From Thermobrachium celere DSM 8682 (GTDB lineage Bacteria > Bacillota > Clostridia > Clostridiales > Caloramatoraceae), in the NCBI RefSeq assembly GCF_000430995.1, contig NZ_HF952018.1:1244449-1308448 (forward strand): 64,000 bases of DNA, in the 5' to 3' direction. The notes under the pieces were generated by a model. That model made no database searches. It saw nothing but the letters and a program-made list of their open reading frames with translations, and was not told the origin of the DNA. Below are positions 28,859 through 37,559 of this stretch, in pieces. Positions within the stretch are counted from its first letter, which is position 1. Each line of letters starts with the position of its first letter. A program made the translations under genes and the position numbers.

Positions 28859-29869
28859 TCATATATAAATTTTTTCTTTATCAACATATTTACTAACTTT
28901 TTTATACACATACATAATCATATCTTCAGATAATGATTGATTGTAACTTGAAACACCACCTTCATTTTCAAAAGGGAAATTTAAAACAACCGAATTTGGT
29001 CTTTGCTTTCTCATTCGTTTTAAATAGTCCTTTGAAACCCTAAAAAGCCCTAAACTTACGTCATAAATTTTGTTTCCTGATATATTCTTGAATACTTTAT
29101 CAATCAAAACTTCATACTGTTCCTTCCAGTTTTCTATATATAAAATTGGATCAAAACAAAGTCTTACCTTCCAACCTTTATCTATTGCACTCCTTATACT
29201 ATTTAATCTGTTTTGTAGGCTTGGTGTATTATGTTCATACTTTTTAATTACTTCATCTGGTGATAAGGTCCATGCAAATATAACATTCTCAATCGAAGTA
29301 ATATCTTTTATTGAATCAAAATTAGCACTTTTTGTTCTTATTTCTATTACTAAATCTTTATGAAATCTTGCAAAATCAATCCACTTTCTTACATAATTAG
29401 TTATTCTCTCAAAGGCTAATAAATCCGTATCATATGATATACATAGATATACAGGATGTTTTTTTAAAAGTTCTTTAACCTCTAAAAAATAATCTTCGAT
29501 ATTTACAAAAATTACAATATTGGCAGATGTATACATACCTTGTAAGTAACAATACTCACAGTCATAAATACAATTCATCATTATTGATGTATAAAAAAAA
29601 TGCTTATTGCCAAAATCTTCACAAACATCTGCGCCCCTATAGATTAAATTATTTTGCTTAACCGCCAGAATCAACTTTGGGCTTTGTTTCTGTAAAACAA
29701 AGTTTTGATTTGATCTGCAAAATATATCTTTATAGTGATCTATTTCAATAATATTTGCATTTTTAAACCTATTTAGAATTTCTTTTGTTAGCTCATAATC
29801 CTTTGCCCTTTTTTCTACATATATATGAGAAAAAGCTCTATTTAACAAGCCTATTTTTGAGGTCTGCAA
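28859..29869 (-). CDS. splB: spore photoproduct lyase (radical SAM)
   Basis: Repairs the UV-made spore photoproduct (5-thyminyl-5,6-dihydrothymine) during germination by direct radical reversal. The [4Fe-4S]/SAM motif C-x3-C-x2-C is CIYDCEYCYLQ. A later Cys in LCISYDTDLLAFE sits where the family's hydrogen-donor cysteine is expected. Length near 340 residues matches SplB. The frame is open from an ATG at 29887, which lies 50 bases inside the upstream gene and lacks a ribosome site. The TTG at 29869 has AAGGGA 9 bases before it and gives an N-terminus closer to known SplB, so I prefer it with moderate certainty. This gene is direct evidence that the organism forms endospores. Confidence 0.85.
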   Translation of the reverse strand: MQTSKIGLLNRAFSHIYVEKRAKDYELTKEILNRFKNANIIEIDHYKDIFCRSNQNFVLQKQSPKLILAVKQNNLIYRGADVCEDFGNKHFFYTSIMMNCIYDCEYCYLQGMYTSANIVIFVNIEDYFLEVKELLKKHPVYLCISYDTDLLAFERITNYVRKWIDFARFHKDLVIEIRTKSANFDSIKDITSIENVIFAWTLSPDEVIKKYEHNTPSLQNRLNSIRSAIDKGWKVRLCFDPILYIENWKEQYEVLIDKVFKNISGNKIYDVSLGLFRVSKDYLKRMRKQRPNSVVLNFPFENEGGVSSYNQSLSEDMIMYVYKKVSKYVDKEKIYI

Positions 29870-30659
29870 AATGCATCTTCCCTTCATTTTTTGATTTACA
29901 TTCTAATTCCAAATATTTCTTTAACACTTCCATTATATCATTATTTACTAATTTGTAGTAAATTAAAAGTTGTTTAAGCTCAAATTTCATTGTAGTAGAC
30001 ATCTTAAGGTTCTCTGCAACCATATTTATTAAGTCTTCTTCGTACTTTGTTAAAATTTCCTTATTTGTAGTTAAACCTCTACCTAGTGTATTTAACCATG
30101 AAATTATACTATCTGCATTTCTTTCAATTATATTAATTATATGTTTATTATCAATAATATCAGGATTTAAATAATCTGAAACTATTTTTAAAAATATTAT
30201 TTGATGTGGTTGAAAAAATAAAGATGCTGCCTGATAAAGTGCAGATGACTCCATGTCAACTAGTTCTGCCTCTACCTCTTCCTCTGCTACTTTTCGTGAA
30301 AATGTTTCTATACTTGCCTCTTTAAACGGATGAGCCAACAACATATCTGGATAATATGTATATTTAGTATCATTATCTAATATTTTGTTACAAATAAAAA
30401 TTTCACCAAATTGAACATTTCGATCTCTGCATCCACAAACTCCTATGTTTATAAATAGATCATTTTCTTTAATATCGTATTTTGATAAAAGATAAGATAC
30501 TGCAACTGCTGATTTTACTTTACCTACACCTGTTATTATCAATAAAACATCTTCATTTTTAAATACTTCAAACTTTGTTATGCTATTATCTCTCTTTAAA
30601 TTCAATTTTTTTATAAATTCTTGTGCCTCTATGTATAACGCAGTTGATATATAAAGCAT
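29838..30659 (-). CDS. nucleoside phosphorylase/MTA-SAH nucleosidase-like protein
   Basis: A 273-residue protein of the PNP/UDP (Pfs-like) superfamily. The N-terminal two thirds show TGVGKVKSAVAVSYLL, FINIGVCGCRD and the ribose-binding ELVDMESSALYQAA, then KIVSDYLNPD. The last 75 residues (after TLGRG) are an extra helical tail not found in standard Pfs. It overlaps splB, the next gene. A nucleosidase next to a radical SAM lyase could clear 5'-deoxyadenosine or S-adenosylhomocysteine, but that is inference. GAGG lies about 8 bases before the ATG, and the transcript may come by read-through past the rlmD terminator. Confidence 0.78.
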   Translation of the reverse strand: MLYISTALYIEAQEFIKKLNLKRDNSITKFEVFKNEDVLLIITGVGKVKSAVAVSYLLSKYDIKENDLFINIGVCGCRDRNVQFGEIFICNKILDNDTKYTYYPDMLLAHPFKEASIETFSRKVAEEEVEAELVDMESSALYQAASLFFQPHQIIFLKIVSDYLNPDIIDNKHIINIIERNADSIISWLNTLGRGLTTNKEILTKYEEDLINMVAENLKMSTTMKFELKQLLIYYKLVNNDIMEVLKKYLELECKSKNEGKMHFADLKNRLVK

Positions 30660-30685
30660 ATAAACTACCTCACCTTTTATAAATT

Positions 30686-30717
30686 TAATAAGGGTTAGAT
30701 ATCTCTAACCCTTATTA
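30686..30717 (-). terminator. hairpin terminator of rlmD
   Basis: A perfect 14-bp stem (30686-30699 with 30704-30717) with a 4-base loop. The minus-strand sequence after it is AATTTATAAAA, a weak T-tract. Confidence 0.65.
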
Positions 30718-30721
30718 TAAT

Positions 30722-32074
30722 CTAAATTTTATTTAAAAGCACAACCGATTCTACATGTGGTGTATGTGGAAACATATCCACTATCTTTAATGCTTTTACT
30801 TCATATCCATTTTCCTTTAGTTGCTTAAGATTTTCAACTAAAGTCTTAGGATTACATGAAACATATATTATTTCCTTTGAAGCAAAATTTATTACGTGTT
30901 TTAATGCTTCAGGTGAAACACCAGGTCTTGGTGGATCAAGTATTATAATATCAGGTTTTTCATTTATGTTTTTTATTACTTCCTTTACATCACCAGCAAT
31001 AAAGGTACAGTTTTCTAGTCCGTTGTATTTTGCATTTTCGTTTGCTGATTTTACAGCCTCTTCAATCAATTCAACTCCAATAACCTTTTTAGCATTTTGA
31101 GCAACTATTTGCCCTATTGTTCCTGTTCCACAATACAAGTCAAATACTATTTTATCTTTCGCATCACTCATAAAATCTCTAACTACTGAATAGAGCTTTT
31201 CAGCTCCTAATGTATTTGTTTGGAAGAATGAAAAAGGTGATATTTTAAACTTTAATCCTAAAAGTTCTTCAACAATATAATCTCTTCCAAACAAAACTTC
31301 AACTTTATCTGATTTAACAGCATCAGATAAACTATCATTTATTGTATGAATAATTCCTACTAGTTCTCCATCATAGACATTATTTTTAAGTATTTCAACA
31401 TATTCACTCAAATCAAACTCTATTTGTGAAGTTGTAACTAAATTTACTAAAATCTCTCCAGTTTTAATTGCTTTTCTTACTACTAAATGTCTTAAATACC
31501 CTTGATGGGAAAGTATATTATAGTGGGGTAACCCTTTAGACTTAAAATATTCTAGTGTTGAATTTACAATTTTTCTAAAATCTTTGTCAACTAAAAGGCA
31601 TGTAGTTGTTGATACAACTGCATTTCTTTTTATAGGAGTATGAAGGCCTAAAGTAAGTTCTCCACCCTTTTCAAAATCTCCAAATGTAAATTCCATTTTA
31701 TTTCTGTATTCAAAAACATTTGGACTTTCCTGTATTCCCTTGTATTCAAAACCTTCAATCCCTGCATCCTTAAATAGCTTTAAAACTTGTTGCTCTTTAA
31801 ATTTTATTTGATTTTTATAGTCTATAAATTGATGTGTACAGCCTCCACATATACCAAAAACAGCACAAGGTGCTTCAATTTTATAATCAACTTCCTCAAG
31901 AACTTCTATTATCTTAGCTTCAACATTTGTTTTTTTCTTAGTTATCTTTGCTAATACCTTTTCTCCAGGTAATCCACCTTTTACTAAAACCTTTTTATTT
32001 TCATAAAAACCTACACCAAATCCAGGAAATTCTGTTTCAACTATATCTAATACTATTTCTTGACCCTTTTTCAT
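30722..32074 (-). CDS. 23S rRNA (uracil-5-)-methyltransferase RlmD/RumA family, copy 1
   Basis: A SAM-dependent m5U methyltransferase of 450 residues. It has an N-terminal TRAM domain (about 1-60), four cysteines for a [4Fe-4S] cluster (APCAVFGICGGC plus a later Cys), a SAM-binding Rossmann domain with FDLYCGTGTIGQ, DPPRPGVSP, and the catalytic loop VSCNPKTL near the C-terminus. The target uridine (747 or 1939 type, or a tRNA) cannot be told. GGAGG precedes the ATG, which lies 24 bases after the phosphodiester glycosidase gene, so the two are co-transcribed. A paralog of 458 residues is at 53366. Confidence 0.9.
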   Translation of the reverse strand: MKKGQEIVLDIVETEFPGFGVGFYENKKVLVKGGLPGEKVLAKITKKKTNVEAKIIEVLEEVDYKIEAPCAVFGICGGCTHQFIDYKNQIKFKEQQVLKLFKDAGIEGFEYKGIQESPNVFEYRNKMEFTFGDFEKGGELTLGLHTPIKRNAVVSTTTCLLVDKDFRKIVNSTLEYFKSKGLPHYNILSHQGYLRHLVVRKAIKTGEILVNLVTTSQIEFDLSEYVEILKNNVYDGELVGIIHTINDSLSDAVKSDKVEVLFGRDYIVEELLGLKFKISPFSFFQTNTLGAEKLYSVVRDFMSDAKDKIVFDLYCGTGTIGQIVAQNAKKVIGVELIEEAVKSANENAKYNGLENCTFIAGDVKEVIKNINEKPDIIILDPPRPGVSPEALKHVINFASKEIIYVSCNPKTLVENLKQLKENGYEVKALKIVDMFPHTPHVESVVLLNKI

Positions 32075-32098
32075 TTGTTACCTCCAATCTTAATTATT

Positions 32099-33232
32099 TT
32101 ATTTTCTTTTCACCAAAAATGCATTTGGAAGAAGTCTTCCGACTTTTGAAGGAGATGAACATTTAGTCATTATTTTTCCATCATATGCCATTATTGACGA
32201 AGAGCCTCCATCACATGCTCCTGCAGTAACAGCTCCATAGGATAAAAGCACATTTGCACAATCCTCCATAGTCGCACCAATGCTATGACCAGGCTGTCTA
32301 CCATCTATAACCAAAAACATAACTACTCCATCTGCCCTTTGACCTATTACAGTTCTTGGCTGTAGTCCCCAACCTGCAGAACCCTTTAATAACTTCTTAC
32401 CTTCACTTATTAATGCAGGGGAAAACTGAGCACCATCACGTATATTATATTTATCCCAATCTTTAATTCCACCTACAATGAGTCTATTTTCTTTATCAAA
32501 AGCTATAGTACCATATACTGGAGTATAATTACCCCATTTTTCACCATTTGAGTAGGTTAAACCTACAATGCTTCCTCCACTTCCATGACCATTTGGATCA
32601 TTAAAACCACTTGCATTAACTCCAAGTACAGCATTATACATTTTTAAATAATCCAAAATAAACCTACCTGAGACTCCTTTTCTATCTGTAACACCAACAA
32701 ATACTCTACCCGGATCATCAATTAATGCTATTCTTCCGTTAAATGTATTCCCTTTTACTTCTGATATAATTATACCCTGTTCAATATCATTTACTACTAT
32801 TTTATTACCTGCATAATCTAAATCTCCAACCTTAAGTCCCTTCTGATTTAATATATCATCATTCGCTTTATTTATATTTTTATCTTCTTCATCATATTTT
32901 ATTTCAGTAACCGCAACAACATCTAAGTTACTTATTTTTTTATTCATAACTCTATCAATTAAAGATTTTGGGAAAAAATAAGTTGCAAGCCACTTATGAT
33001 CTGCTGTGGTCATAGCTGTTTCTATATATATATCCCTCAAAGTTGATATATATGGCAAATCAACAAATACAATACTTGAATATAATAAAGATATGAGCAA
33101 AAATATGGATATAAATATAATTGCTATCTTTTTTCTTCTTTTTCTTCTTTGTTGTTCCCTCCTTTTTCTTCTTTCATTCCTTCTACTTATAACTACCACT
33201 TCTTGCGTATTATTAAGCATTATATCTGACAT
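32099..33232 (-). CDS. membrane-anchored phosphodiester glycosidase (NAGPA domain) protein
   Basis: 377 residues: a highly basic cytosolic stretch (about 18-35), one membrane helix (about 36-57), and an extracellular phosphodiester glycosidase domain of the NAGPA/DUF2233 family. Marks are NASGFNDPNGHGSGGS, RTVIGQRADGVVMFLVIDGRQPGH and ACDGGSSSIMAYDG. This fold removes N-acetylglucosamine-1-phosphodiester caps in eukaryotes and in bacteria is linked to exopolysaccharide or cell-wall glycan processing. The substrate is unknown, though an LtaS-type polymer made in the same cell is a possible target. GAGGGGG lies 5 bases before the ATG, and a TTGAAA-17-TAAAAT promoter lies upstream. Confidence 0.85.
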   Translation of the reverse strand: MSDIMLNNTQEVVVISRRNERRKRREQQRRKRRKKIAIIFISIFLLISLLYSSIVFVDLPYISTLRDIYIETAMTTADHKWLATYFFPKSLIDRVMNKKISNLDVVAVTEIKYDEEDKNINKANDDILNQKGLKVGDLDYAGNKIVVNDIEQGIIISEVKGNTFNGRIALIDDPGRVFVGVTDRKGVSGRFILDYLKMYNAVLGVNASGFNDPNGHGSGGSIVGLTYSNGEKWGNYTPVYGTIAFDKENRLIVGGIKDWDKYNIRDGAQFSPALISEGKKLLKGSAGWGLQPRTVIGQRADGVVMFLVIDGRQPGHSIGATMEDCANVLLSYGAVTAGACDGGSSSIMAYDGKIMTKCSSPSKVGRLLPNAFLVKRK

Positions 33233-33271
33233 AGAAACCCCCTCAAGCTAAAATAAAATTCCACCTTAAAT

Positions 33272-33300
33272 ATTTTATTTTAATAGACTTTGTATTTCAA
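33272..33300 (-). promoter_or_regulatory. promoter of the glycosidase-rlmD transcript
   Basis: On the minus strand, TTGAAA (33295-33300), a 17-base spacer and TAAAAT (33272-33277), about 40 bases before the ATG. Confidence 0.65.
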
Positions 33301-33312
33301 CAGAAAAATAGT

Positions 33313-33333
33313 AAAAACTCACCCTTAGGTGAG
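33313..33333 (-). terminator. Rho-independent terminator
   Basis: Stem 33318-33323 with 33328-33333 and a five-T run on the minus strand, just after the flavoprotein gene. Confidence 0.8.
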
Positions 33334-33338
33334 CTTAA

Positions 33339-33971
33339 TCATCTTATGAAATTAGTATATATCTTTTTTTCTTTTTCTGGAGCTTTAACTTTTTCCTTTC
33401 CATATTGAACTAACTTTAATAAATATGCCATATTCTTACCTAGTATCCTCATTATTTGAACTCCCTCTTCATCTTGTAGAACCTCTCCAGGCTTTGCTCC
33501 ATGTATTACGTTCCAGTAATTACTTGATGGCATAAGCATTTCTGCATAGTTTATGTAATTGTTTAATTGATTAAATGTTGTAACCCCACCAGAACGTCTT
33601 ACAGCAACAACTGATGCTCCAACCTTGTTTCTAAAAAGTCCACCATTTGCAGAGGCAACATAAAATGCTCTATCTAAAAATGCCTTCATTGTTCCTGCTA
33701 TAGATGAAAAATATACAGGTGAACCTAGTATTATTCCGTCTGCCTCCTTCATCTTTTGAATCCACACATTTACTTCATCGTCTATAACACATCTTTCATT
33801 TTTGTTTTTATAACACATTCCACAGGCAATACATCCTCTTATTGGTTTATCTCCAACATGAACTATTTCTACATCTATACCTTCGTTTTGTAATTCTTCT
33901 GCTACTATTTTTATTGCATGATATGTATTACCTTCTTTTTTAGGACTTCCGTTAAATGCAACAACCTTCAT
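33339..33971 (-). CDS. flavodoxin-like NAD(P)H-dependent FMN reductase
   Basis: A 210-residue flavoprotein of the NADPH-dependent FMN reductase/iron-sulfur flavoprotein group. The FMN phosphate loop is FNGSPKKEGNTY at residues 5-16, and GSPVYFSSIAGTMKAFLDR is the second flavin motif. A cysteine cluster (RGCIACGMCYKNKNERC) resembles the compact site of iron-sulfur flavoproteins but with different spacing, so a cluster is possible, not sure. The extended frame starts at a TTG at 33986. GGAGG sits 8 bases before the ATG at 33971, which is chosen. It is single-gene, with a long AT-rich region upstream. Confidence 0.82.
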   Translation of the reverse strand: MKVVAFNGSPKKEGNTYHAIKIVAEELQNEGIDVEIVHVGDKPIRGCIACGMCYKNKNERCVIDDEVNVWIQKMKEADGIILGSPVYFSSIAGTMKAFLDRAFYVASANGGLFRNKVGASVVAVRRSGGVTTFNQLNNYINYAEMLMPSSNYWNVIHGAKPGEVLQDEEGVQIMRILGKNMAYLLKLVQYGKEKVKAPEKEKKIYTNFIR

Positions 33972-34217
33972 TATATCAACCTCCAAAATTTTAACTTTTA
34001 ATGCTTAAAGATAACTGAATACATTTTACAAATCTTGCTTTAATATTTAAGGGCTTGCTTAGCTTAAATATAATTATAATATACATCAATTTAGATTTTT
34101 TTCATAGTGTTTAATTATATTTACACGTATTTAACAATTATTTTTTCAAATTTGTTTTTTAATTGTAAGTACATAGTTTTTATTTGTAATTATATTTTAT
34201 TTTTTTTATAATATGTT
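33972..34217. other. AT-rich intergenic region
   Basis: About 245 bases of very AT-rich sequence upstream of the flavoprotein gene. TATAAT-like boxes occur on the minus strand but no well-spaced -35 partner. No open frame with a ribosome site was seen. The right border is the 34218 repeat. Confidence 0.5.
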
Positions 34218-34250
34218 AAATGTCATATTTCACGTGGGTAGCACTTAAAT
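34218..34250 (+). repeat. dispersed 30-base repeat, copy A
   Basis: Consensus read on this strand: AATGTCA-YATTTCACGTGGG-TRGCACTT. It overlaps the stop codon of the MFS gene. Related copies are at 42624-42658 (opposite strand) and 44758-44795. It differs from copy B at only a few positions. Confidence 0.7.
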
Positions 34251-35516
34251 TGATTCTATTTGCTTTATAAAGAATAAAGATGTTGTTAAAGCTGTTAAAA
34301 CAACAAATGTGCCTAAAAGAAGCAAAGTCATAGGTAAAAGATCCGCCAACGTTCCTCCAAAGAGCATACCAAGAGGTGTCGCTGCCATTGATAAAGTATT
34401 TAGCATTGCTGATACTCTTCCTAAAAATTCGTTTGGAATTTTTCTTTGTATAAAGACACCAAAGGGTATATTCATTATTGAACTAAATACGCCAAGCATT
34501 AATGCAATTACAATAAATATTATAACCAACATACCTGATACTATATATGCTTTTACATAACTACTAACAACTATGTAGGCCACAAAAATTGATAAACAAT
34601 AAACAGCCATACCTATTTTTAAATATCCATTTATCTTGTCCCTTTGAGGTATGCTTGAAATTATTACTGCACCTAATAGAAAACCTACTGATTCTGCTGC
34701 TCCAACATAGGAATACTCTAATGCTGATGTTTTAACTATCTGATTAAAAATATAGGGCAAATAAACTGCAAAAACTGGAACAAGTATAAAGTTAATAAGT
34801 GTTGCTGCTATCATCACAATAAAAACAGGCTTTTGTTTTTTTATATATCTAAATGTATCTAGTAGATCTTTAATAAAATGTTTTTCTTCTTTATTTATCT
34901 TAATTTGATCATTATACTCTATAAACATTTCAGAAATTCCACTTAATATATAGGAAACTGCATTTAATAAAAATATAAATTTAATACCCAAAATTGCATA
35001 AAGTATTCCACCTGCAATAATACCAAAGATGTTTGATAGGCTATTAACAGAACTTGTTAATGAATTTGCTTTAGTTAAATGTTCATCCTCAACTATACTT
35101 GGTACAAGTGAATTTGATGCTGGTACAAAGATTGCACCACATATACTTAGTATAAAAGATGATATATACAAAAACCAAATGGATTCTATTTTAAAAAACA
35201 TCAAAATTCCAATTGTAGCAACTGCAAAACCTCTTATTATATCCATCCAAACCATAAGCTGTTTTCTATTGTATCTGTCAGCAATAACTCCACCAAAGGG
35301 GCTCATTACAACATATATAATGGTTCCAAAGGCCATATAAAAGGACATTTGTGTAGCAGATTTTGTTATAGTAAGTATATACCAACCAATTGCCATATTA
35401 TAAATAACATCACCAAGTTGTGAAACAAGCTTTCCTAAAAATAAAAGCATAAAACTTCTATTTGAAAATATACTATTTATCTTTTTTACATTATTTAACT
35501 CCATTTCCCCATTCAT
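34245..35516 (-). CDS. MFS transporter, macrolide/enterobactin-exporter type
   Basis: A 423-residue, roughly 12-helix major facilitator protein. The motif between helices 2 and 3 is GGVIADRYNRKQLM, and the start FLLGKLVSQLGD-like sequence plus SFYMAFGTIIYVVMSPFGG is typical of the MFS_3/MefA group that exports macrolides or siderophores. Substrate is unproven. AAGGGGG lies 6 bases before the ATG. The stop codon falls inside the 34218 repeat, and no ordinary terminator follows. Confidence 0.85.
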   Translation of the reverse strand: MNGEMELNNVKKINSIFSNRSFMLLFLGKLVSQLGDVIYNMAIGWYILTITKSATQMSFYMAFGTIIYVVMSPFGGVIADRYNRKQLMVWMDIIRGFAVATIGILMFFKIESIWFLYISSFILSICGAIFVPASNSLVPSIVEDEHLTKANSLTSSVNSLSNIFGIIAGGILYAILGIKFIFLLNAVSYILSGISEMFIEYNDQIKINKEEKHFIKDLLDTFRYIKKQKPVFIVMIAATLINFILVPVFAVYLPYIFNQIVKTSALEYSYVGAAESVGFLLGAVIISSIPQRDKINGYLKIGMAVYCLSIFVAYIVVSSYVKAYIVSGMLVIIFIVIALMLGVFSSIMNIPFGVFIQRKIPNEFLGRVSAMLNTLSMAATPLGMLFGGTLADLLPMTLLLLGTFVVLTALTTSLFFIKQIESI

Positions 35517-35835
35517 TACTATCCCCCTTAATCAATACATTATACACTACGAGATTTCTTATTAACTCAAATTTACTTCATTCTTTTTAAACAAAAATAT
35601 TTTTATATGTTTTAAAAGCGTCAATATTTAAATTAACTTTCATATCTGTATTAGGGTTTACTATTGTACTTTTAACTCTAATATTTATCATTTCTTGTCC
35701 CAAAATGTGTCTTTTTAGCTTAAACTTTAATCAACTTATTATTGTATAAAAGTTATATGCATGTTAATGGGTAGGTATTTATATACCTACCCTTTTAAAA
35801 TACCAAAATTAACAACAAATGTAAATAGGAATATG
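35517..35835. other. intergenic region left of the IS element
   Basis: Holds the MFS upstream region, a hairpin at 35769-35792 and one short minus-strand frame at 35587-35730 (47 codons, reading HILGQEMINIRVKS and ending KTYKNIFV) without a ribosome site. That frame could be the tail of a lost gene. I see nothing else. Confidence 0.4.
35769..35797. terminator. hairpin, possible terminator
   Basis: A perfect 10-bp stem (35769-35778 with 35783-35792) with four T on the plus strand. It may have terminated the gene that the IS element has cut. Confidence 0.5.
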
Positions 35836-35911
35836 TGAACTGCACCCTGTCAAGTAGACAGTTGAAAAATGTAAATCTTCTTCAAAGTGTCAATCGTTTG
35901 ATTGACACTTT

Positions 35912-36811
35912 TTATGTATTTATATTGGATAGGTATTTCCTATATTCTAACGGAGACATACAGTTTAATCTTCTTTGGTATCTTTTGTTATTGTAATATT
36001 CGATATAATCTTTAATAGCTAATTTTAATTCCTCAAATGTTTCAAATTTACGTAAGTAATACATTTCAGCCTTAAGTATACCCCAAAAACCTTCCATTGG
36101 AGCATTATCTAAACAGCAACCCACTCGCGACATGCTTTGTTTCATTCCAACCTTATCTAGCTTTTCTCTGAATGCTTTGCTCGTATATTGAAAACCTCTG
36201 TCACTATGAACTAGAGGTTTTGCACCTGGATTTAATTTGATTGCAACATCAAAAGTCTCAAAAACAAGTGCATTGTTATTTGAGTGTCCAATAACATATG
36301 AAACTATACTTCTGTCTCCTAAATCTAATATTGCACTAAGATAAGCCTTTTTACCATTACCATATCTAAGTTCAGTAACATCTGTTAGCCATTTTTCACA
36401 CGTATTCTGTGCTCTAAAGTTTCTGTTTAGTATGTTTTCAGCAGTAATGTCAGGAGTAGATTTAATATAACGATATCTTTTTCTGCGACATACTGACTGT
36501 AAACCCATTAATTTCATCAATCTGTAAATGCGTTTATGATTTACTTTTAAATTATGTTCTCTTCTAATTTTAATAGTTATTTGGCGGTAGCCAAGTATTC
36601 CATCACGTTCTTCATAAGCTTCTTTTATTAATTCAATTAAATTTTCATTTTCAATTTCTCTTTTACTCTTTCTCGTTTTTAACCATTTATAATAGCTACT
36701 ACGATGTATTCCTGCAATTTCACAAAGCTCACTTATGGAAGCTTTACCTTCCTCATTAAACATTTTTATTACAATATAAATGTTTTCATAGCTAACGCTA
36801 TGATTTACCAT
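35912..36811 (-). CDS. IS3-family transposase OrfB (DDE integrase core)
   Basis: A 299-residue catalytic half of the IS150-group transposase. An HTH_21-type region (about 50-110) precedes the rve integrase core, whose DDE triad is Asp144 in WLTDVTEL, Asp204 in VHSDRGFQY and Glu240 in NAPMEGFWG. Everything needed for catalysis is present. It lies in the -1 frame relative to OrfA and overlaps it by 7 bases. It is probably made as an OrfAB fusion by slippage on A7 upstream, or from its own ATG beside GAAAGGGG. Confidence 0.93.
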   Translation of the reverse strand: MVNHSVSYENIYIVIKMFNEEGKASISELCEIAGIHRSSYYKWLKTRKSKREIENENLIELIKEAYEERDGILGYRQITIKIRREHNLKVNHKRIYRLMKLMGLQSVCRRKRYRYIKSTPDITAENILNRNFRAQNTCEKWLTDVTELRYGNGKKAYLSAILDLGDRSIVSYVIGHSNNNALVFETFDVAIKLNPGAKPLVHSDRGFQYTSKAFREKLDKVGMKQSMSRVGCCLDNAPMEGFWGILKAEMYYLRKFETFEELKLAIKDYIEYYNNKRYQRRLNCMSPLEYRKYLSNINT

Positions 36812-37491
36812 CCCCTTTCTAATTCTCGCAATTTTTTTAAGAATTCATTCTCCAATTGTAATCTGCGATTTTGAGCTTCTAATAGCTTCTTTTCTGCTTT
36901 TAATTTTTCTATTTCAGACATTTCATTAATTGACTTTCTCTTACCTCTTTTATCTTGTAAGGCTTCAACTCCACCTTTTTCATACTTTTCAAGCCATCTA
37001 CGAACTTGTTGATATGATACATTGTATTTTTTAGCTGTTTCTTTATAATTATGGTTATGCTCAACACAATATCTAACTATATCTACTTTTTGCTCAAAAG
37101 AAATAGTAGTTTTTTTGGTCATAATAGTTTTTCCCCCTGTCCTTTTTTTAGAGAGTTTAATCCCCTTATGACCATTATACTTCTTAATCCAACTCTGTAA
37201 AACACCATAAGAAGAAATATTATATTTTGAACATATCTCAAATTGAGATAGAGTGCTATTGAAATAATCTTCAACAGCCTTTATTTTTAATTCTGCTGAA
37301 TATTTTTTATTAGAATCTTTAATTATTAACCCTTTTGCTCCTTCTACTTTATATTTCCTTACCCAATTTAAAAATACTTTCTTATTTACACCAATCTCAC
37401 GACATATTTGTTTTGCTGTCTTAATATTATTTAAATATTCTTCAACACTTTTAAGTTTTATATCAAAATCGTATACGCCTTTCTTTCTCAT
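36805..37491 (-). CDS. IS3-family transposase OrfA (helix-turn-helix protein)
   Basis: A 228-residue DNA-binding half of the transposase. It contains three helix-turn-helix-like repeats (TAKQICREIGVNKKVFLNWV, SQFEICSKYNISSYGVLQSW and NYKETAKKYNVSYQQVRRWL) and a C-terminal leucine-rich coiled coil (EIEKLKAEKKLLEAQNRRLQ). This long OrfA is typical of the IS150 group. The frame continues upstream to 37608, past the IS end, but GAGGAG lies 9 bases before the ATG at 37491, which is the start. It binds the terminal repeats and forms the fusion with OrfB. Confidence 0.9.
   Translation of the reverse strand: MRKKGVYDFDIKLKSVEEYLNNIKTAKQICREIGVNKKVFLNWVRKYKVEGAKGLIIKDSNKKYSAELKIKAVEDYFNSTLSQFEICSKYNISSYGVLQSWIKKYNGHKGIKLSKKRTGGKTIMTKKTTISFEQKVDIVRYCVEHNHNYKETAKKYNVSYQQVRRWLEKYEKGGVEALQDKRGKRKSINEMSEIEKLKAEKKLLEAQNRRLQLENEFLKKLRELERGW
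36832..36838 (-). promoter_or_regulatory. programmed -1 frameshift site (A7) of the IS
   Basis: On the minus strand, A-AAA-AAA is in the right phase for slippage (TTA AAA AAA TTG in OrfA). The -1 frame is open from here through the OrfB ATG, giving an OrfAB fusion. A 6-bp hairpin (CATAGC-GTTA-GCTATG) follows about 30 bases on. Confidence 0.65.
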
Positions 37492-37559
37492 AAAAATATA
37501 CTCCTCTCTATGGTAAACAGGTTTTACATTTTTAATCTGTCTACCATAAAGGGAGCATA

